From Brevibacterium sp. p3-SID960 (GTDB lineage: Bacteria; Actinomycetota; Actinomycetes; Actinomycetales; Brevibacteriaceae), in contig NZ_JALXKS010000022.1 in assembly GCF_025144725.1 (NCBI RefSeq), positions 1 through 44,337 on the forward strand: DNA of 44,337 bases, in the 5' to 3' direction. The notes under the pieces were generated by a model. It was not told the origin of the DNA and did not search any database. It worked only from the letters and a program-made list of their open reading frames with translations. Of this stretch, positions 36,178 to 44,337 are shown piece after piece. The position numbers and the translations under genes were made by a program. Positions within the stretch are counted from its first letter, which is position 1; every line of letters begins with the position of its first letter.

Positions 36178-36410
36178 CCGCTCCGGTTCTCGCGGCCTCG
36201 GCGCTGTCGGCTGCTCACGCTGGACTCGTCGCGCCGTACGGTGCGCCAGCGGCGGAAGGCGATGACGAGTGCGGCGATGAGGGACACGAGAGCCAGGCCC
36301 CAGAACACCGCTGCCAGATCGTGCAGCTCCGGTGCGAAGGCAAGCGCCAGGCAGCCGATCGCCTGAAACATCAGTGCGATGATCCATCGGGCTGCCAGCG
36401 GGATTCTCAT
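36174..36410 (-). CDS. Small two-TM membrane protein
   Basis: A 78-residue unknown protein. Two TM helices (ARWIIALMFQAIGCLALAFA and AAVFWGLALVSLIAALVIAF) are joined by a short loop ELHDL. A basic, Arg/Ser-rich cytosolic tail ends GRENRSG. GGAGG lies 4 nt before the ATG at 36410, a clear ribosome-binding site; the same frame stays open far upstream but without supporting signals. Confidence 0.65.
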   Translation of the reverse strand: MRIPLAARWIIALMFQAIGCLALAFAPELHDLAAVFWGLALVSLIAALVIAFRRWRTVRRDESSVSSRQRRGRENRSG

Positions 36411-36572
36411 CAGTCCTCCGTTTGGTCGACAGCATCTCGACACTGCAGACTCTACAGAGTCGTGCCAGGCTTGTGGCAACCCGTCCGCTATCACCGCCCG
36501 TCCTGGCACTGGTTCAGCAGAGACCCAGCAGAGACGAAGCCGGCCACCAACTGCAGGTGCCAGACTGCACGC

Positions 36573-37031
36573 ATGAAGACTCTCGCACGCCTGGTCGCCG
36601 GCTCTGCACTCGTCTCCGGCATCGTCTTCGGTGCCGGCCACGTCATCCGGCTGGCCGACACGCAGCCACCTCCCGACACCGCTGCCATCGCCGTCCAGGA
36701 AGCGACCGCCGAACTCGACGAGAACAGCGACACCCTGCGGGCTGCCGTAGCCGAGGTGGGGCGCACCGCGGCACCGGAAGCCGCCTACCTGCCCACCGCC
36801 TCGGGCCCGGAGACCCGGCCCACCCGCAAGCACGACGACGCTGACGACGACACCCCCACCTCGGATTCGGACACCACGGGCGCACAGCCCGAAGCGAGCA
36901 CTGAGGCGCGGGTGAGCGCACTGGCTGCCGACCTGAAGCGGGCGGTGGCCAACGGGCACGCCAGCGAGGCAGGCGCTCAGCGGTTCCTCACCGAGGTCGC
37001 AGGTTACATCCGCCACGAATCGGCGGCCTGA
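36573..37031 (+). CDS. Small secreted or membrane-anchored protein
   Basis: A 152-residue unknown protein. A signal peptide or anchor (MKTLARLVAGSALVSGIVFG) is followed by an alpha-helical stretch (AVQEATAELDENSDTLRAAV). A disordered Asp/Thr/Pro-rich linker follows, then a C-terminal helical pair (VSALAADLKRAVANGHASEA) ending YIRHESAA. No cysteines are present. The ribosome-binding site is weak. It is divergent from the 78-residue membrane protein; the 162 nt between them show no other gene. Confidence 0.6.
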   Translation: MKTLARLVAGSALVSGIVFGAGHVIRLADTQPPPDTAAIAVQEATAELDENSDTLRAAVAEVGRTAAPEAAYLPTASGPETRPTRKHDDADDDTPTSDSDTTGAQPEASTEARVSALAADLKRAVANGHASEAGAQRFLTEVAGYIRHESAA

Positions 37032-37073
37032 CCGAGACAGAGCGCTGGCACCCGCGGGTGGCCGGGCGCCGGT

Positions 37074-37079
37074 TAGACT
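37074..37079 (+). promoter_or_regulatory. -10 box of the gatCAB operon
   Basis: TAGACT lies 37 nt upstream of the gatC ATG. A short leader with AAGGGG (37106-37111) would follow. No -35 is evident. Confidence 0.4.
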
Positions 37080-37116
37080 CGTCTGTGACACGAACGCGAA
37101 CAATGAAGGGGTGACG

Positions 37117-37422
37117 ATGTCGCAGACATCCGCGATCACCGCCGCTGAGGTCAGCCACCTGGCCGACCTCGCCCGGATCGCCCTGACCGATGAGGAGCAG
37201 GCCGCACTCACCGGCGACCTCAACGCCATTCTCTCCAGCGTGGCCGCCGTCCAGGAGGTCGCCACCGACGACGTGCCGGCCACCAGCCACCCGATTGCGC
37301 TGAGCAACGTCATGCGCCCGGACAGCGTCGGTGAGACGCTCACCGCCGACGAGGCGCTCTCCGGCGCCCCGGCCAGCGAAGACGGCAAGTTCCTCGTCCC
37401 GCAGATCCTCGGGGAGGACTAA
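37117..37422 (+). CDS. gatC: Asp-tRNA(Asn)/Glu-tRNA(Gln) amidotransferase subunit C
   Basis: A 101-residue subunit that bridges and stabilises GatA and GatB. It has the typical GatC opening [18 protein letters not shown] and the ending [13 protein letters not shown]. The ATG at 37117 has AAGGGG 5 nt upstream and is preferred over the GTG at 37111. The stop overlaps the gatA start by one base (TAATG). Confidence 0.95.
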   Translation: MSQTSAITAAEVSHLADLARIALTDEEQAALTGDLNAILSSVAAVQEVATDDVPATSHPIALSNVMRPDSVGETLTADEALSGAPASEDGKFLVPQILGED

Positions 37423-38927
37423 TGGCAGATCTCACGCGCCTGAGCGCGCTCGACCTCGCCGCCGGCATGCGGGCCGGCGACTACTCCTCGACCGAGATCA
37501 CCCAGGCCCACCTCGACCGGATCAGTGCCGTCGATGAGACCACCGGTGCTTTCATCACCGTCACCGCCGATGCCGCCCTGGCCACCGCCGCCGACGTCGA
37601 CCGGCGCCGGGCTGCAGGTGAGACCCTGCACCCGCTGGCCGGTGTGCCGGTCGCGCACAAGGACCTCATCGTCACCGAGGGCGTGGCGACGACGGCCGCC
37701 TCGAAGATGCTCGAAGGCTGGGTGCCGCCGTACTCGGGCACCGTCTATCGCCACACCCAGGAGGCGGGCATGCCGCTGCTGGGCAAGACGAACCTCGATG
37801 AGTTCGCCATGGGTGCGACCACCGAGAACTCCGCCTTCGGTCCGACGGCCAACCCGTGGGATACCACGAAGGTCCCCGGCGGCTCCTCCGGCGGTGCCGC
37901 GGCAGCGCTGGCCGCCTATGAGGCGCCGCTGTCCGTCGGCACCGACACGGGTGGTTCGGTCCGCCAGCCGGCCGCCTTCACCGGCACCGTCGGCGTCAAG
38001 CCGACCTACGGCTCGGTCTCCCGCTACGGGGTCATTGCGATGGCCTCCAGCCTCGACCAGGTCGGCCCGATGGGCCGCACGGTGGCCGATGCCGCCGCCC
38101 TGCACGAGGTGCTCGCCGGTCACGACCCGCACGACTCGACGTCGCTGACCGATCAGGCGACCGGCTTCCTCGCCGCCGCCGAGGCCGGGGCTGCTTCCGG
38201 CAGCCTGGCCGGCAAGCGGCTGGGCGTCATCCGCCAGCTCACCGGCGAGGGCGTTGAGCCCGGCGTGCAGGCCGCTTTCGACGAGGCGCTCACGATCGCC
38301 GAGGCCGCTGGTGCCGAGATCGTCGACATCGACTGCCCGAGCTTTTCGTACGCCGTTGAGGCCTACTACCTCATCATGCCCTCGGAGGTGTCCTCGAACC
38401 TCGCCCGCTACGACGGCATGCGCTACGGCCTGCGCGTTGAGCCCGAAGAGGGTCCGGTGACTGCCGAGACCGTTATGGCCGCCACGCGTGCCGCCGGTTT
38501 CGGCGCGGAGGTCAAGCGCCGCATCATCCTCGGCACCTACGCGCTTTCGGCCGGCTACTATGACGCCTACTACGGTTCGGCGCAGAAGGTCCGCACGCTG
38601 GTCCAGCGCGACTTGGCCAAGGCCTTCGAGACTGCCGATGTTCTCGTCTCGCCGACTGCCCCGACGACGGCCTTCGACCTGGGCGCCGCCAAGGAGATGG
38701 ACCCGATGTCGCTGTACCTCGGCGATGTCGCGACCATCCCGGCCAACCTCGCCGGCGTACCGGGCATGAGCGTGCCGGCCGGCGTGGCCGAAGGGCTGCC
38801 GGTGGGCTTCCAACTGCTGGCCCCGGCTCGTGAGGATGTGCGCCTGTATGAGATCGGCGCCGGCATCGAGGCTGCCGTCAACGACACTCGCGGGGCTGGC
38901 GTGCTCGCCGCCGCGCCGGAACTGTGA
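37422..38927 (+). CDS. gatA: Asp-tRNA(Asn)/Glu-tRNA(Gln) amidotransferase subunit A
   Basis: A 501-residue glutaminase subunit of the amidase signature family. It releases ammonia from glutamine or asparagine and channels it to GatB. The Ser-cisSer-Lys triad is visible in [12 protein letters not shown] (Lys), [13 protein letters not shown] (cis-Ser) and [14 protein letters not shown] (nucleophilic Ser). Full family length. Translationally coupled to gatC, and followed by gatB after 9 nt. Confidence 0.96.
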   Translation: MADLTRLSALDLAAGMRAGDYSSTEITQAHLDRISAVDETTGAFITVTADAALATAADVDRRRAAGETLHPLAGVPVAHKDLIVTEGVATTAASKMLEGWVPPYSGTVYRHTQEAGMPLLGKTNLDEFAMGATTENSAFGPTANPWDTTKVPGGSSGGAAAALAAYEAPLSVGTDTGGSVRQPAAFTGTVGVKPTYGSVSRYGVIAMASSLDQVGPMGRTVADAAALHEVLAGHDPHDSTSLTDQATGFLAAAEAGAASGSLAGKRLGVIRQLTGEGVEPGVQAAFDEALTIAEAAGAEIVDIDCPSFSYAVEAYYLIMPSEVSSNLARYDGMRYGLRVEPEEGPVTAETVMAATRAAGFGAEVKRRIILGTYALSAGYYDAYYGSAQKVRTLVQRDLAKAFETADVLVSPTAPTTAFDLGAAKEMDPMSLYLGDVATIPANLAGVPGMSVPAGVAEGLPVGFQLLAPAREDVRLYEIGAGIEAAVNDTRGAGVLAAAPEL

Positions 38928-38936
38928 GGACGTGAG

Positions 38937-40415
38937 ATGAAGTACGAAGACGCCATCAAGAAGTACGACCCGGTGCTCGGCATCGAGGTCCACGTCGAAC
39001 TCGGCACCGCCACGAAGATGTTCGACGCCGCCCCCAACAGCTTCGGAGTCGGCGCGAACGAGAACGTCACCCCGGTCTCGCTCGGCCTGCCCGGCGCGCT
39101 GCCGGTGGTCAACGAGACCGCGGTCGAGTACGCGATCAAGATCGGCCTGGCGCTTGGCTGCGACATCGCCGAATCCTGCCGGTTCGCCCGGAAGAACTAC
39201 TTCTATCCGGACCTGGCGAAGAACTTCCAGACCTCCCAGTACGACGAGCCGATCGCCTTCGACGGCTCCCTGGAGGTCGAGCTCGAAGACGGCGAGCTCA
39301 TCACCGTCGAGATCGAGCGCGCCCACATGGAGGAGGACGCCGGCAAGAACACCCACGTCGGCGGTTCCGGCCGCATCCACGGCGCGGAGTACTCGCTGGT
39401 CGACTACAACCGCGCCGGCGTGCCGCTCGTCGAGATCGTCACCCGCCCCATCACCGGCACCGGGGAGCGCGCTCCCGAGGTGGCGGCCGCCTATGTGCGC
39501 ACCCTGCGCGACGTCTTCCGCGCCCTCGGCGTCTCCGAGGCCCGGATGGAGCAGGGCAATGTGCGTGCCGACATCAACGTCTCGCTGCGCGAATCGCCCG
39601 ATGCACCGCTGGGCACCCGCACGGAGACGAAGAACGTCAACTCCTTCCGCTCGATCGAGCGCGCGGTCCGCTACGAGATCGCCCGCCAGGCCACTGTGCT
39701 CGAAGCCGGTGAGCAGGTGCTGCAGGAGACCCGCCACTTCCATGAGGAGACCGGCGAGACATCCTCGGGACGTGTGAAGTCCGATTCGGATGACTACCGC
39801 TACTTCCCGGAACCGGACCTCGTGCCCGTCGAGCCCTCACGCGACTGGGTCGAGCAGCTGCGCGCCGACCTGCCGGAGCTGCCGGCAGCCAAGCGCCGCC
39901 GCCTGCTTGAGGCGTGGGGCTTTTCCGAACTGGAGATGCGCGATGTCATCAATGCAGGTCTCCTCGACGTCATCGAACAGACGGTCGCTGCCGGTGCTGA
40001 GCCGGCTGCCGCCCGCAAGTGGTGGACCGGTGAGATCGCCCGGGTGGCCAAGCAGGAGGATGCCGAGGTCACGACTCTCGTCACTGCAGCCCATGTCGCC
40101 GAGCTGGCAGGCCTGGTCAAGGCCGGCAAGCTCAACGACAAGCTCGCCCGCAAGGTCCTCGCCGGTGTCATCGACGGCAAGGGCAGCCCGACCGAGGTGA
40201 TGGAGGCCGAGGGGCTGGAGATCGTCCAGGACGACGGCGCGCTCGAAGCCGCCGTCGATGACGCGATCGCTGCGAACCCGGATGTCGTCGAGAAGATCAA
40301 GGGAGGCAAGATGCAGGCGATCGGCGCTCTCATGGGCCCGATCATGAAGGCCACCCGCGGTCAGGCCGATGCCGGCAAGGCCCGCGAGATGATCCTGGCC
40401 AAGATCAACAGCTGA
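38937..40415 (+). CDS. gatB: Asp-tRNA(Asn)/Glu-tRNA(Gln) amidotransferase subunit B
   Basis: A 492-residue kinase/transamidase subunit. It phosphorylates the side chain of mischarged Glu-tRNA(Gln) or Asp-tRNA(Asn) and swaps in ammonia. Family blocks are [44 protein letters not shown] and [15 protein letters not shown]. The C-terminal YqeY-like helical domain (from about 420) binds the tRNA. AGGA is 6 nt before the ATG. A strong hairpin follows at 40447. Confidence 0.96.
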   Translation: MKYEDAIKKYDPVLGIEVHVELGTATKMFDAAPNSFGVGANENVTPVSLGLPGALPVVNETAVEYAIKIGLALGCDIAESCRFARKNYFYPDLAKNFQTSQYDEPIAFDGSLEVELEDGELITVEIERAHMEEDAGKNTHVGGSGRIHGAEYSLVDYNRAGVPLVEIVTRPITGTGERAPEVAAAYVRTLRDVFRALGVSEARMEQGNVRADINVSLRESPDAPLGTRTETKNVNSFRSIERAVRYEIARQATVLEAGEQVLQETRHFHEETGETSSGRVKSDSDDYRYFPEPDLVPVEPSRDWVEQLRADLPELPAAKRRRLLEAWGFSELEMRDVINAGLLDVIEQTVAAGAEPAAARKWWTGEIARVAKQEDAEVTTLVTAAHVAELAGLVKAGKLNDKLARKVLAGVIDGKGSPTEVMEAEGLEIVQDDGALEAAVDDAIAANPDVVEKIKGGKMQAIGALMGPIMKATRGQADAGKAREMILAKINS

Positions 40416-40446
40416 CTGGCCCAGCTCTCAGGCTGATGCGACAGGC

Positions 40447-40480
40447 GCGCCCGCAGTGGACTTCAGTTCGCTGCGGGCGC
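40447..40480 (+). terminator. Terminator of the gatCAB operon
   Basis: GCGCCCGCAG (40447-40456) pairs perfectly with CTGCGGGCGC (40471-40480) around a 14-nt loop, 32 nt after the gatB stop. Confidence 0.7.
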
Positions 40481-40484
40481 AGTC

Positions 40485-41157
40485 GCACGCGGCTGGAACG
40501 CCTCGGGAACGCTGCTCGAAGGCATCGAAGTGTAGAGCGAGCGCAAGCAGTCGCTGACCGCTGAGGACGTCAAGCAGCGTGTCAACGCCGCTGTGCGGCA
40601 GCAAGCGGGGTTCGGAATCCAGTATGTGCGCACACACGTCGACATCACCGACCCCGAGCTCACCGCGCTGCACGCACTGCTGAAGCTGCGCGATGAACTC
40701 AAGGACAGCGTCACACTGCAGATCGTGGCATTTCCGCAGGGGCATCCAGTCCTTCCCCGACCGCAAGGGACTCATGCGCCGGACAGCCGAACTCGGAGTC
40801 GACGCAATCGTCGCGATTCCGCACTTCGAATCCACCCGCGAGTGCTCCGTTGAATTCCTCGATTTCGCGTACCGACTTGCAGATGAGTTCGGACTTCTCG
40901 TCGATGTGCACTGCGATGAGATCGACGATGAGGCATCCCGCGGCCTCGAAACCCTCGCGACACGAGCCCTGGAGACGGGTCTGAAAGACCGAGTCACCGC
41001 AAGCCACACAACAGCGATGCACTCGTACGACAACGCCTACTTCGTCCGGTTCCTGCGCCTGCTGAAGATGAGCGGCATCAACGTCAGCGTCGGACAGGAC
41101 GACATCGTCGATGCGTGGAATCCCCTTGGGACAGACAACCTGCGCGACGTTCAGTGA
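40485..41157 (+). pseudogene. codA: Cytosine deaminase (codA) pseudogene
   Basis: Homology to CodA (cytosine to uracil and ammonia; amidohydrolase fold) is clear but broken. WNASGTLLEGIEV is followed by an in-frame TAG (40533-40535), where CodA has Trp, then SERKQSLTAEDVKQRV, RTHVDITDPELTALHALL and LQIVAFPQ. Near 40740 the frame shifts by +1, then GIQSFPDRKGLM, AIPHFESTREC, DVHCDEIDDE and VTASHTTAMHSYDNAY are kept. SGINVSVGQDDIVDAWNPLGTDN lacks about 36 codons present in CodA between two SGIN-like segments. The N-terminal HxH metal site and the last hundred or so residues are missing. Not functional. Confidence 0.85.
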
Positions 41158-41175
41158 AGCCTCAGGCCGGAGGCG

Positions 41176-41181
41176 TACACT
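41176..41181 (+). promoter_or_regulatory. -10 box upstream of the coiled-coil membrane protein
   Basis: TACACT lies 39 nt before the ATG at 41221, with GGAGGAG in between. No -35 is clear; the upstream sequence is pseudogene. Confidence 0.4.
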
Positions 41182-41220
41182 GGCCGCAACCTCGCCCGCC
41201 TGCTCACCGGAGGAGTGCAG

Positions 41221-42354
41221 ATGGCCACGATCTCGTGGAAGTCCCTGTGGGAGCGCAGCTGTGCCGGAACGCTGCCGACCTACCGGATCCTCGTGCCCGA
41301 TTCCGTTTCCGAAGACGTCCGGAACGTCTGGCGCGCTCGCAGCTACCGCGTCGACGCGACCGAGCCGGGCTCCCAGCTCGTCACCGGCGGGATGTCACGC
41401 AACCTCATCCGCTCGCGGGTGAAATTCGCAGCTGCCACCACGGCCGGGGCGATCGGGACGGGGATCGCTGCACTGCCGACCGTGCTCATCAGCGTCTTCG
41501 ACTCCGTGCCTGAAAGCGGTGTCATCACCACCGGCATCATCGGCACGATCTCGGCTGCCGGTGCCGGCTACACCGGCTGGACGTACCGCAAGGACCCGCG
41601 CCGTCTCGACCGCAAAGCCAAGGAATCCGCCAGCGCCGCCGAGTGGATCACTCCTGAGCGTCTCGGCTGGGTGCCGGGACTGACGAAGGGCCAGGACACC
41701 GACGAGCAGCGGCTGTTTCACCTGACCGTCGCCACAGCGCAGAAGATCGCCCGGACGCGTGCCTGGACGCACCCGATCATGCAGGACCACGTCTCCCGCG
41801 TCGACCTCGACCATGCGGTCGCCTCGATCGGGCGGCGCCTCGTCGAGCTCGTCGAGATCCGCGCTGAGCTGGAGCAGATGCGCCAGACCAACATCAACGC
41901 CGGCGGAGGCACGCCCGCCGACTCATCAACCGACAAGCAGATCGTCGCCTACCTGCGACAGCTCACGCGTGCGTTCTCATCCATGGTCGACCGGGTGCTG
42001 GCACTCAACGCCTACTACGAGCGGCTGCGCAAACTCGATCAGCAGCTGCTCATGCTCGACCAGACCGAACGCTCACGCGAGATCGGCTCGCGCGTGCTCG
42101 ACGTCATCGCGCGCACTGCTGATGACGAGAATGCCGACTGGCGTCTGCAGGAGCTCAACATCGAAGCCGAAGCACACGCCGAGTCGATCAACGAGCTGCT
42201 GCGCGAGCTGACAGTCACCGCCGAGGGCTTCGACGACCTCGACGAGCTGGACTCGAAGATCGCCCGTGCGCAGAAGCAGGTCGACGATCAGCTCGGCCAG
42301 AACCGGGTAGGGGAGCAGCTCGGCCAGAACCGAGAGCAGCGCCACCTGACCTGA
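41221..42354 (+). CDS. Membrane protein with long coiled coil, unknown function
   Basis: A 377-residue protein I do not recognise. Residues 1-65 are soluble. Two TM helices follow (FAAATTAGAIGTGIAALPTVLI and VITTGIIGTISAAGAGYTGW), separated by a short loop. The remaining 250 residues are mainly helical, with coiled-coil-like stretches (RRLVELVEIRAELEQMRQ; AYYERLRKLDQQLLMLDQTE; ELLRELTVTAEGFDDLDELD) and a C-terminal double QLGQNR. Both ends would be cytosolic. GGAGGAG sits 5 nt before the ATG. It lies between the codA pseudogene and def. TM plus coiled coil resembles scaffold or division-associated proteins, but no family evidence supports that. Confidence 0.75.
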   Translation: MATISWKSLWERSCAGTLPTYRILVPDSVSEDVRNVWRARSYRVDATEPGSQLVTGGMSRNLIRSRVKFAAATTAGAIGTGIAALPTVLISVFDSVPESGVITTGIIGTISAAGAGYTGWTYRKDPRRLDRKAKESASAAEWITPERLGWVPGLTKGQDTDEQRLFHLTVATAQKIARTRAWTHPIMQDHVSRVDLDHAVASIGRRLVELVEIRAELEQMRQTNINAGGGTPADSSTDKQIVAYLRQLTRAFSSMVDRVLALNAYYERLRKLDQQLLMLDQTERSREIGSRVLDVIARTADDENADWRLQELNIEAEAHAESINELLRELTVTAEGFDDLDELDSKIARAQKQVDDQLGQNRVGEQLGQNREQRHLT

Positions 42355-42406
42355 TCAGTGACCTGATCGGCGGCTGTGCTGTTCGGCTCGGCTCGACGAA
42401 CGTCGA

Positions 42407-42454
42407 TTCCCCGCGACACGCACTGTGCGCCAGCGCGGGATTCCGCGCGGGGAA
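42407..42454. terminator. Bidirectional terminator between convergent genes
   Basis: TTCCCCGCG (42407-42415) pairs with CGCGGGGAA (42446-42454), with a 30-nt loop that can form inner pairs. It lies in the 149-nt gap between the coiled-coil protein gene and def, which converge. Confidence 0.55.
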
Positions 42455-42503
42455 ATCGCAGCGTCAGACAAGCAGCGGCCCGGACCGGCATCCGCAGCTC
42501 AGC

Positions 42504-43079
42504 TCAGTGCCCGAACGGATCCTCATCGGTGCCGGGCAGCCAGGACAGGCCCGGTTCGTTGTAGCCGAACTCGCGCTGCGCTCGCTTCCACTTCTTCGAC
42601 CACTTCCGATCGAGCCGGTCGACGTACAGGGTGCCCTGCAGGTGGTCGTACTCATGCTGCATGATCCTGGCGAACCAGCCCTCGACCGTCAGTGACACCG
42701 GATCACCAGACCCGTCGACTCCGTTGACTGTGACCTTGTGGGCGCGCTTGAGCGGGAAGTCCAGGGCCGGCACCGACAGGCAGCCTTCCGATTCGTCCTC
42801 GATGCTCGGACGCCCGTCGGGGATCTTCGAGGAGACGAGGATCGGGTTGACGAAAACGCCGCGCCGGCGCATACCGGCGACCTCATCATCGGCGTCGTAG
42901 ACGAAGAGCTGCTTGCCCACGCCGATCTGCGGAGCGGCCAGGCCCACCCCATTCGAGGCGGCCAGGGTCTCGAACATGTCATCGATGAGCTCGGCGAGCT
43001 CAGCATCGAAGGACTCGATCTTCTCGGCTTTGCGGTGCAGCACCGGCTCACCGTAGACGACGATGGGATGAATGGTCAT
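42504..43079 (-). CDS. def: Peptide deformylase
   Basis: A 191-residue Fe2+ or Zn2+ enzyme removing the formyl group from nascent proteins. All three family motifs are intact: GVGLAAPQIGV, EGCLSVPAL (metal Cys) and QHEYDHLQG (two metal His and the catalytic Glu). A C-terminal extension of about 25 residues ends GTDEDPFGH. The ATG at 43079 (MTIHPIVVYG) is the conserved start; AGGTG lies just upstream and TAGACT 8 nt upstream. Confidence 0.95.
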   Translation of the reverse strand: MTIHPIVVYGEPVLHRKAEKIESFDAELAELIDDMFETLAASNGVGLAAPQIGVGKQLFVYDADDEVAGMRRRGVFVNPILVSSKIPDGRPSIEDESEGCLSVPALDFPLKRAHKVTVNGVDGSGDPVSLTVEGWFARIMQHEYDHLQGTLYVDRLDRKWSKKWKRAQREFGYNEPGLSWLPGTDEDPFGH

Positions 43080-43087
43080 GACACCTG

Positions 43088-43093
43088 AGTCTA
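43088..43093 (-). promoter_or_regulatory. -10 box upstream of def
   Basis: The minus strand reads TAGACT, 8 nt before the ATG at 43079. This allows a very short leader or leaderless mRNA. Confidence 0.4.
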
Positions 43094-43261
43094 GCGCCGG
43101 CCCGGCTCGGACGGCCCCAGCGCAGACGTGATGTGCGTCCGCGACCCCGGGCAGGATTACCAGATGATCTGCTGCCGGAATAAGCTGAGGCCGAACGCGG
43201 TTGAGTGCAGTAGAACTGCCTCCCGCAGTCATCAGCAGCTGAAGCCATTGGCTGGTGTGTG

Positions 43262-43301
43262 AGCGAAGAGCTCAGCGTTTGCAGCTGTCCTGCTCTTCGC
43301 T
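43262..43301 (+). promoter_or_regulatory. Leader hairpin upstream of cysK
   Basis: A perfect 10-bp stem, AGCGAAGAGC (43262-43271) with GCTCTTCGCT (43292-43301), encloses a 20-nt loop. A second palindrome GAGCC-AC-GGCTC (43328-43339) follows. Both lie within 110 nt upstream of the cysK GTG, a plausible place for attenuation or a regulator site. No known riboswitch is recognised. The rest of 43080-43371 shows no gene. Confidence 0.45.
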
Positions 43302-43371
43302 GTCGACGTAATCCTCTCTGCTGAGTCGAGCCACGGCTCAGCCCAGACGTGCGAATCGAAAGGACACGCCC

Positions 43372-44301
43372 GTGAACATCTATTCCAATATTTCTGAGCT
43401 GGTCGGACGGACACCGCTCGTACGACTCAACAAGGCCAGCGAGCGCAGCGGCGCGGAAATCGTTGGAAAGCTGGAATTCTACAATCCGGCGAGCTCGGTC
43501 AAGGATCGCATCGGCGTCGCAATGATCGATGCGGCTGAGAAGTCCGGCGAGCTGCGCCCCGGTGGCACGATCGTCGAAGGCACCAGCGGCAACACCGGCA
43601 TCGCGCTGGCCATGGTCGGCGCAGCGCGCGGATACAAGGTCATCCTCACGATGCCCGAATCGATGTCGAAGGAACGCCGCGCTCTGCTGCGCGCTTTCGG
43701 TGCCGAACTCGTCCTCACTCCGAAGGAGGAGGGCATGAAGGGCGCCGTCGCCAAGGCTGAGGAGATCGGCAAGCAGGACAACACTGTGCTGGCCCGCCAG
43801 TTCGACAACCCGGCCAATCCGCAGATCCACCGTGAAACCACCGCCGAGGAGATCCTCGCCGACACAGACGGCCAGGTCGATGCCTTCGTCGCCGGTATCG
43901 GCACCGGCGGCACCATCACCGGTGTGGGCGAGGTGCTGCGCAAGCACAATCCGGATGTCACGATCGCTGCCGTCGAGCCGGCCGCCTCGCCGCTCCTGAG
44001 CGAGGGCACCGCCGGACCGCACAAGATCCAGGGCATCGGCGCGAACTTCGTGCCGACCGTGCTCGACACCGAGATCTACGACGAGGTCTTCGCCATCGAC
44101 GATGACGAGGCTATGGCGAAGGCCCGCCAGATCGCCCGCGAAGAGGGCGTCCTCGTCGGCATCTCCTCCGGTGCCGCCGTCGCTGCTGCTGAGAAGCTCG
44201 GCTCGCGTCCGGAGTTCGCCGGCAAGCGCATCGTCGTCATTATCCCCAGCTTCGGTGAGCGCTACCTGTCGACTCCGCTCTATGCGGACTACATGGACTG
44301 A
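43372..44301 (+). CDS. cysK: Cysteine synthase A (O-acetylserine sulfhydrylase)
   Basis: A 309-residue PLP enzyme making cysteine from O-acetylserine and sulfide. The PLP lysine is K44 in [11 protein letters not shown]. The substrate loop is [13 protein letters not shown], and the PLP phosphate loop is [12 protein letters not shown]. The C-terminal region [11 protein letters not shown] is canonical. It starts with GTG, with GAAAGGA 7 nt upstream. Its product cysteine feeds the desulfurase/MnmA pair elsewhere in the window. Confidence 0.96.
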   Translation: MNIYSNISELVGRTPLVRLNKASERSGAEIVGKLEFYNPASSVKDRIGVAMIDAAEKSGELRPGGTIVEGTSGNTGIALAMVGAARGYKVILTMPESMSKERRALLRAFGAELVLTPKEEGMKGAVAKAEEIGKQDNTVLARQFDNPANPQIHRETTAEEILADTDGQVDAFVAGIGTGGTITGVGEVLRKHNPDVTIAAVEPAASPLLSEGTAGPHKIQGIGANFVPTVLDTEIYDEVFAIDDDEAMAKARQIAREEGVLVGISSGAAVAAAEKLGSRPEFAGKRIVVIIPSFGERYLSTPLYADYMD

Positions 44302-44308
44302 TCTGAGC

Positions 44309-44337
44309 ATGTCAGCACTGCAACGACTCGCGATCGG
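44309..44337 (+). CDS. Start of a gene cut by the window edge, possibly cysE
   Basis: Eight nt after cysK an ATG opens the frame MSALQRLAI up to the window end. A serine acetyltransferase (cysE) commonly follows cysK in actinobacteria and has a similar opening. Only nine codons are visible and no clear ribosome-binding site is present, so this is a position-based guess. Confidence 0.3.

Noticed and set aside
37419..39743. 774-codon open frame on the minus strand opposite gatA/gatB
   Set aside because: It is antisense to two certain genes. Long antisense frames are expected in GC-rich DNA with strong third-position bias, and the product has no recognisable domain.
43080..43371. Known SAM or cysteine-responsive riboswitch before cysK
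   Set aside because: None of the conserved cores I know could be found; only simple hairpins are visible.

Overview
The window is high-GC DNA (two thirds G+C or more by eye) and its gene content is that of an actinobacterium. It carries the gatC-gatA-gatB amidotransferase operon, NAD-dependent ligA near a cysteine desulfurase-mnmA pair with a MetE-like gene between them (a conserved actinobacterial neighbourhood), an Orn oligoribonuclease, GTG starts, and several start codons placed 6-8 nt after a TANNNT box, as in leaderless actinobacterial mRNAs. The giant repeat surface protein and overall content suggest Micrococcales, perhaps Brevibacterium; the genus is an inference.

Layout. 219-11572 is an envelope region: a 2714-residue LPXTG-anchored surface protein with 19 tandem DUF11-type repeats, a convergent membrane-anchored acidic stalk protein, and a membrane protein with a likely extracellular beta-propeller. 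A tRNA-His gene follows (11775-11850). 11937-17367 is metabolic and transport: a DHDPS-family aldolase/lyase, a CPBP membrane protease, and a tctC-tctB-tctA tripartite tricarboxylate transporter operon. 17596-22038 has an MFS transporter, the MgtE magnesium channel, a SCO6745-like protein and Orn.

22299-26769 is the most unusual part. Two paralogous membrane proteins, each with an embedded lipoprotein-type signal (lipobox cysteine) in mid-chain, flank a thioredoxin-TPR (YbbN-like) gene. I know of no described function for this trio.

26858-40415 is mostly housekeeping: two small membrane proteins, cysteine desulfurase and MnmA (tRNA 2-thiouridine), an S9 peptidase, a MetE-like protein without visible zinc cysteines, LigA, three small unknown proteins, and GatCAB (Gln-tRNA/Asn-tRNA transamidation). 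40485-41157 is a cytosine deaminase (codA) pseudogene with several independent lesions. A membrane coiled-coil protein, peptide deformylase and cysteine synthase follow, and a truncated gene, possibly cysE, starts at the right edge.

Functional links visible in the window: cysteine synthase, cysteine desulfurase and MnmA form a sulfur line from sulfide to cysteine to tRNA thiolation; tRNA-His, GatCAB, MnmA and Def serve translation; the left 11.5 kb serves the cell surface. Many genes run in 1-4 bp overlapping pairs (tctC/B/A, desulfurase/mnmA, S9/MetE-like, gatC/A), indicating translational coupling.
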